A DNA stretch of 64,000 nt, from positions 930,001-994,000 of the forward strand of contig CAWDVG010000001.1 in the NCBI GenBank assembly GCA_963805795.1, read 5' to 3'. The notes under the pieces were generated by a model. That model made no database searches, was not told the DNA's origin, and worked only from the letters and a program-made list of their open reading frames with translations. Source of the stretch: CAWARU01 sp963805795. GTDB taxonomy: Bacteria > Pseudomonadota > Gammaproteobacteria > UBA6186 > Azoamicaceae. The translations under genes were made by a program, and so were the position numbers. Positions 63,571 to 64,000 of this stretch are shown here, piece by piece; positions within the stretch are counted from its first letter, which is position 1, and every line of letters starts with the position of its first letter.

Positions 63571-64000
63571 ATGAGCAATGAGACTCTTGAAAAATCGCCT
63601 CAAACTTCAACCACCGAAAATACCAATATTCGGGATCATTTGGCGAATGAAAGAACTTTTCTAGCCTGGATAAGAACCAGTTTAGGGCTAATGGCGTTTG
63701 GGTTTGTGGTTGAAAAGTTCAGTTTATTTTTAAAACAGTTAGTCTATTTTTTGAGGGTGCCAGATCTAGCTCTGAAAGACATTTCATCATCTACTTTGCA
63801 AGAGATTGTATCCCCGAGTTTACAAGGTTACTCTTCTACATTTGGCATTTTGCTTGTTGCCTTTGGCACGCTGATGGGTATTTTTGCTTACGTTAAATTT
63901 GCTAGAATTGAAAAACAAATAAAAATGAATGCCTATAGACCCTCTTTGGGTCTTGATTTGATACTAGCGCTATCAGTGTTGTTGATTGGTATGTTTTTAG
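63571..64000 (+). CDS. DUF202/YidH-family membrane protein (3' end cut by window)
   Basis: 143 residues are visible from ATG 63571. The DUF202 signature is clear: RDHLANERTFLAWIRTSLGL, then MAFGFVVEKF, a second helix (STFGILLVAFGTLMGIFAYV) with FARIEKQI, and the beginning of a third helix at the window end. A small inner-membrane protein of unknown role. No good ribosome binding site is seen before the ATG. It is divergent from the mdtABC-like operon. Confidence 0.87.
   Translation, partial: MSNETLEKSPQTSTTENTNIRDHLANERTFLAWIRTSLGLMAFGFVVEKFSLFLKQLVYFLRVPDLALKDISSSTLQEIVSPSLQGYSSTFGILLVAFGTLMGIFAYVKFARIEKQIKMNAYRPSLGLDLILALSVLLIGMFL

Noticed and set aside
1..64000. CRISPR arrays, tRNA or rRNA genes, prophage or integrase
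   Set aside because: I found no regularly spaced direct repeats, no tRNA-like cloverleaf in intergenic regions, and no transposase, integrase or phage structural gene.

Overview
The window looks like chromosome of a low-GC gammaproteobacterium of the Legionellales type. This rests on the housekeeping genes (zinc-type HemB, MdtABC-like RND pump, GrxC, TatD, LonB-like protease) mixed with long Ser/Ala/Gln-rich, coiled-coil and eukaryote-like proteins (two RING-finger proteins, lysine-rich tails, a cysteine-rich N-terminus). That mixture is typical of intracellular bacteria of amoebae. The lysine-rich, NLS-like tails would fit a nucleus-associated lineage such as Berkiella, but that assignment is inference and no marker gene here settles it.

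Layout. 1-11.4 kb is mostly metabolic: carbonic anhydrase end, HAD hydrolase, DUF1761 protein, a Lon-like protease followed by a cystathionine beta-synthase/gamma-lyase pair (reverse transsulfuration), a phosphoribosyltransferase, then a hydrolase-TerC-MFS operon. 11.6-41.3 kb alternates ordinary genes (hemB, DEAD-box helicase with a frameshift, APC permease, class I aldolase, symporter, RidA, glutaredoxin, M23-like protein, PEBP, TatD) with large proteins of no known family: 11643-13955, 17981-18946, 20586-23012, the RING pair 27936-32313, a lysine-rich protein at 32748, and 38534-41284. The first and last of these share an undescribed domain of about 190 residues.

41.3-54 kb is the most striking region. 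A five-gene minus-strand operon encodes an NRPS A-PCP protein, a KS-AT-ACP-TE polyketide synthase, a soluble PAS histidine kinase, a CheY-like receiver and an Sfp-type phosphopantetheinyl transferase. Next to it lie a second free receiver, a winged-helix/receiver/HPt protein and a short RpoD-like sigma factor. Together they look like a small-molecule synthase wired to its own phosphorelay. The KS has lost one catalytic His (Trp instead) and a stub of a KR domain remains. 54-63.4 kb is an mdtABC-type RND efflux operon with its own outer-membrane factor. The right end is a cut DUF202 gene.

A family of 125-127 bp palindromic elements is scattered through the window (23893, 37995, 58777, a partial copy near 36008, and a related element at 33129). 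One copy lies in frame inside tatD and adds about 41 residues, as Rickettsia palindromic elements do. The central hairpin changes by paired substitutions between copies. Other inverted repeats sit mainly between convergent genes.
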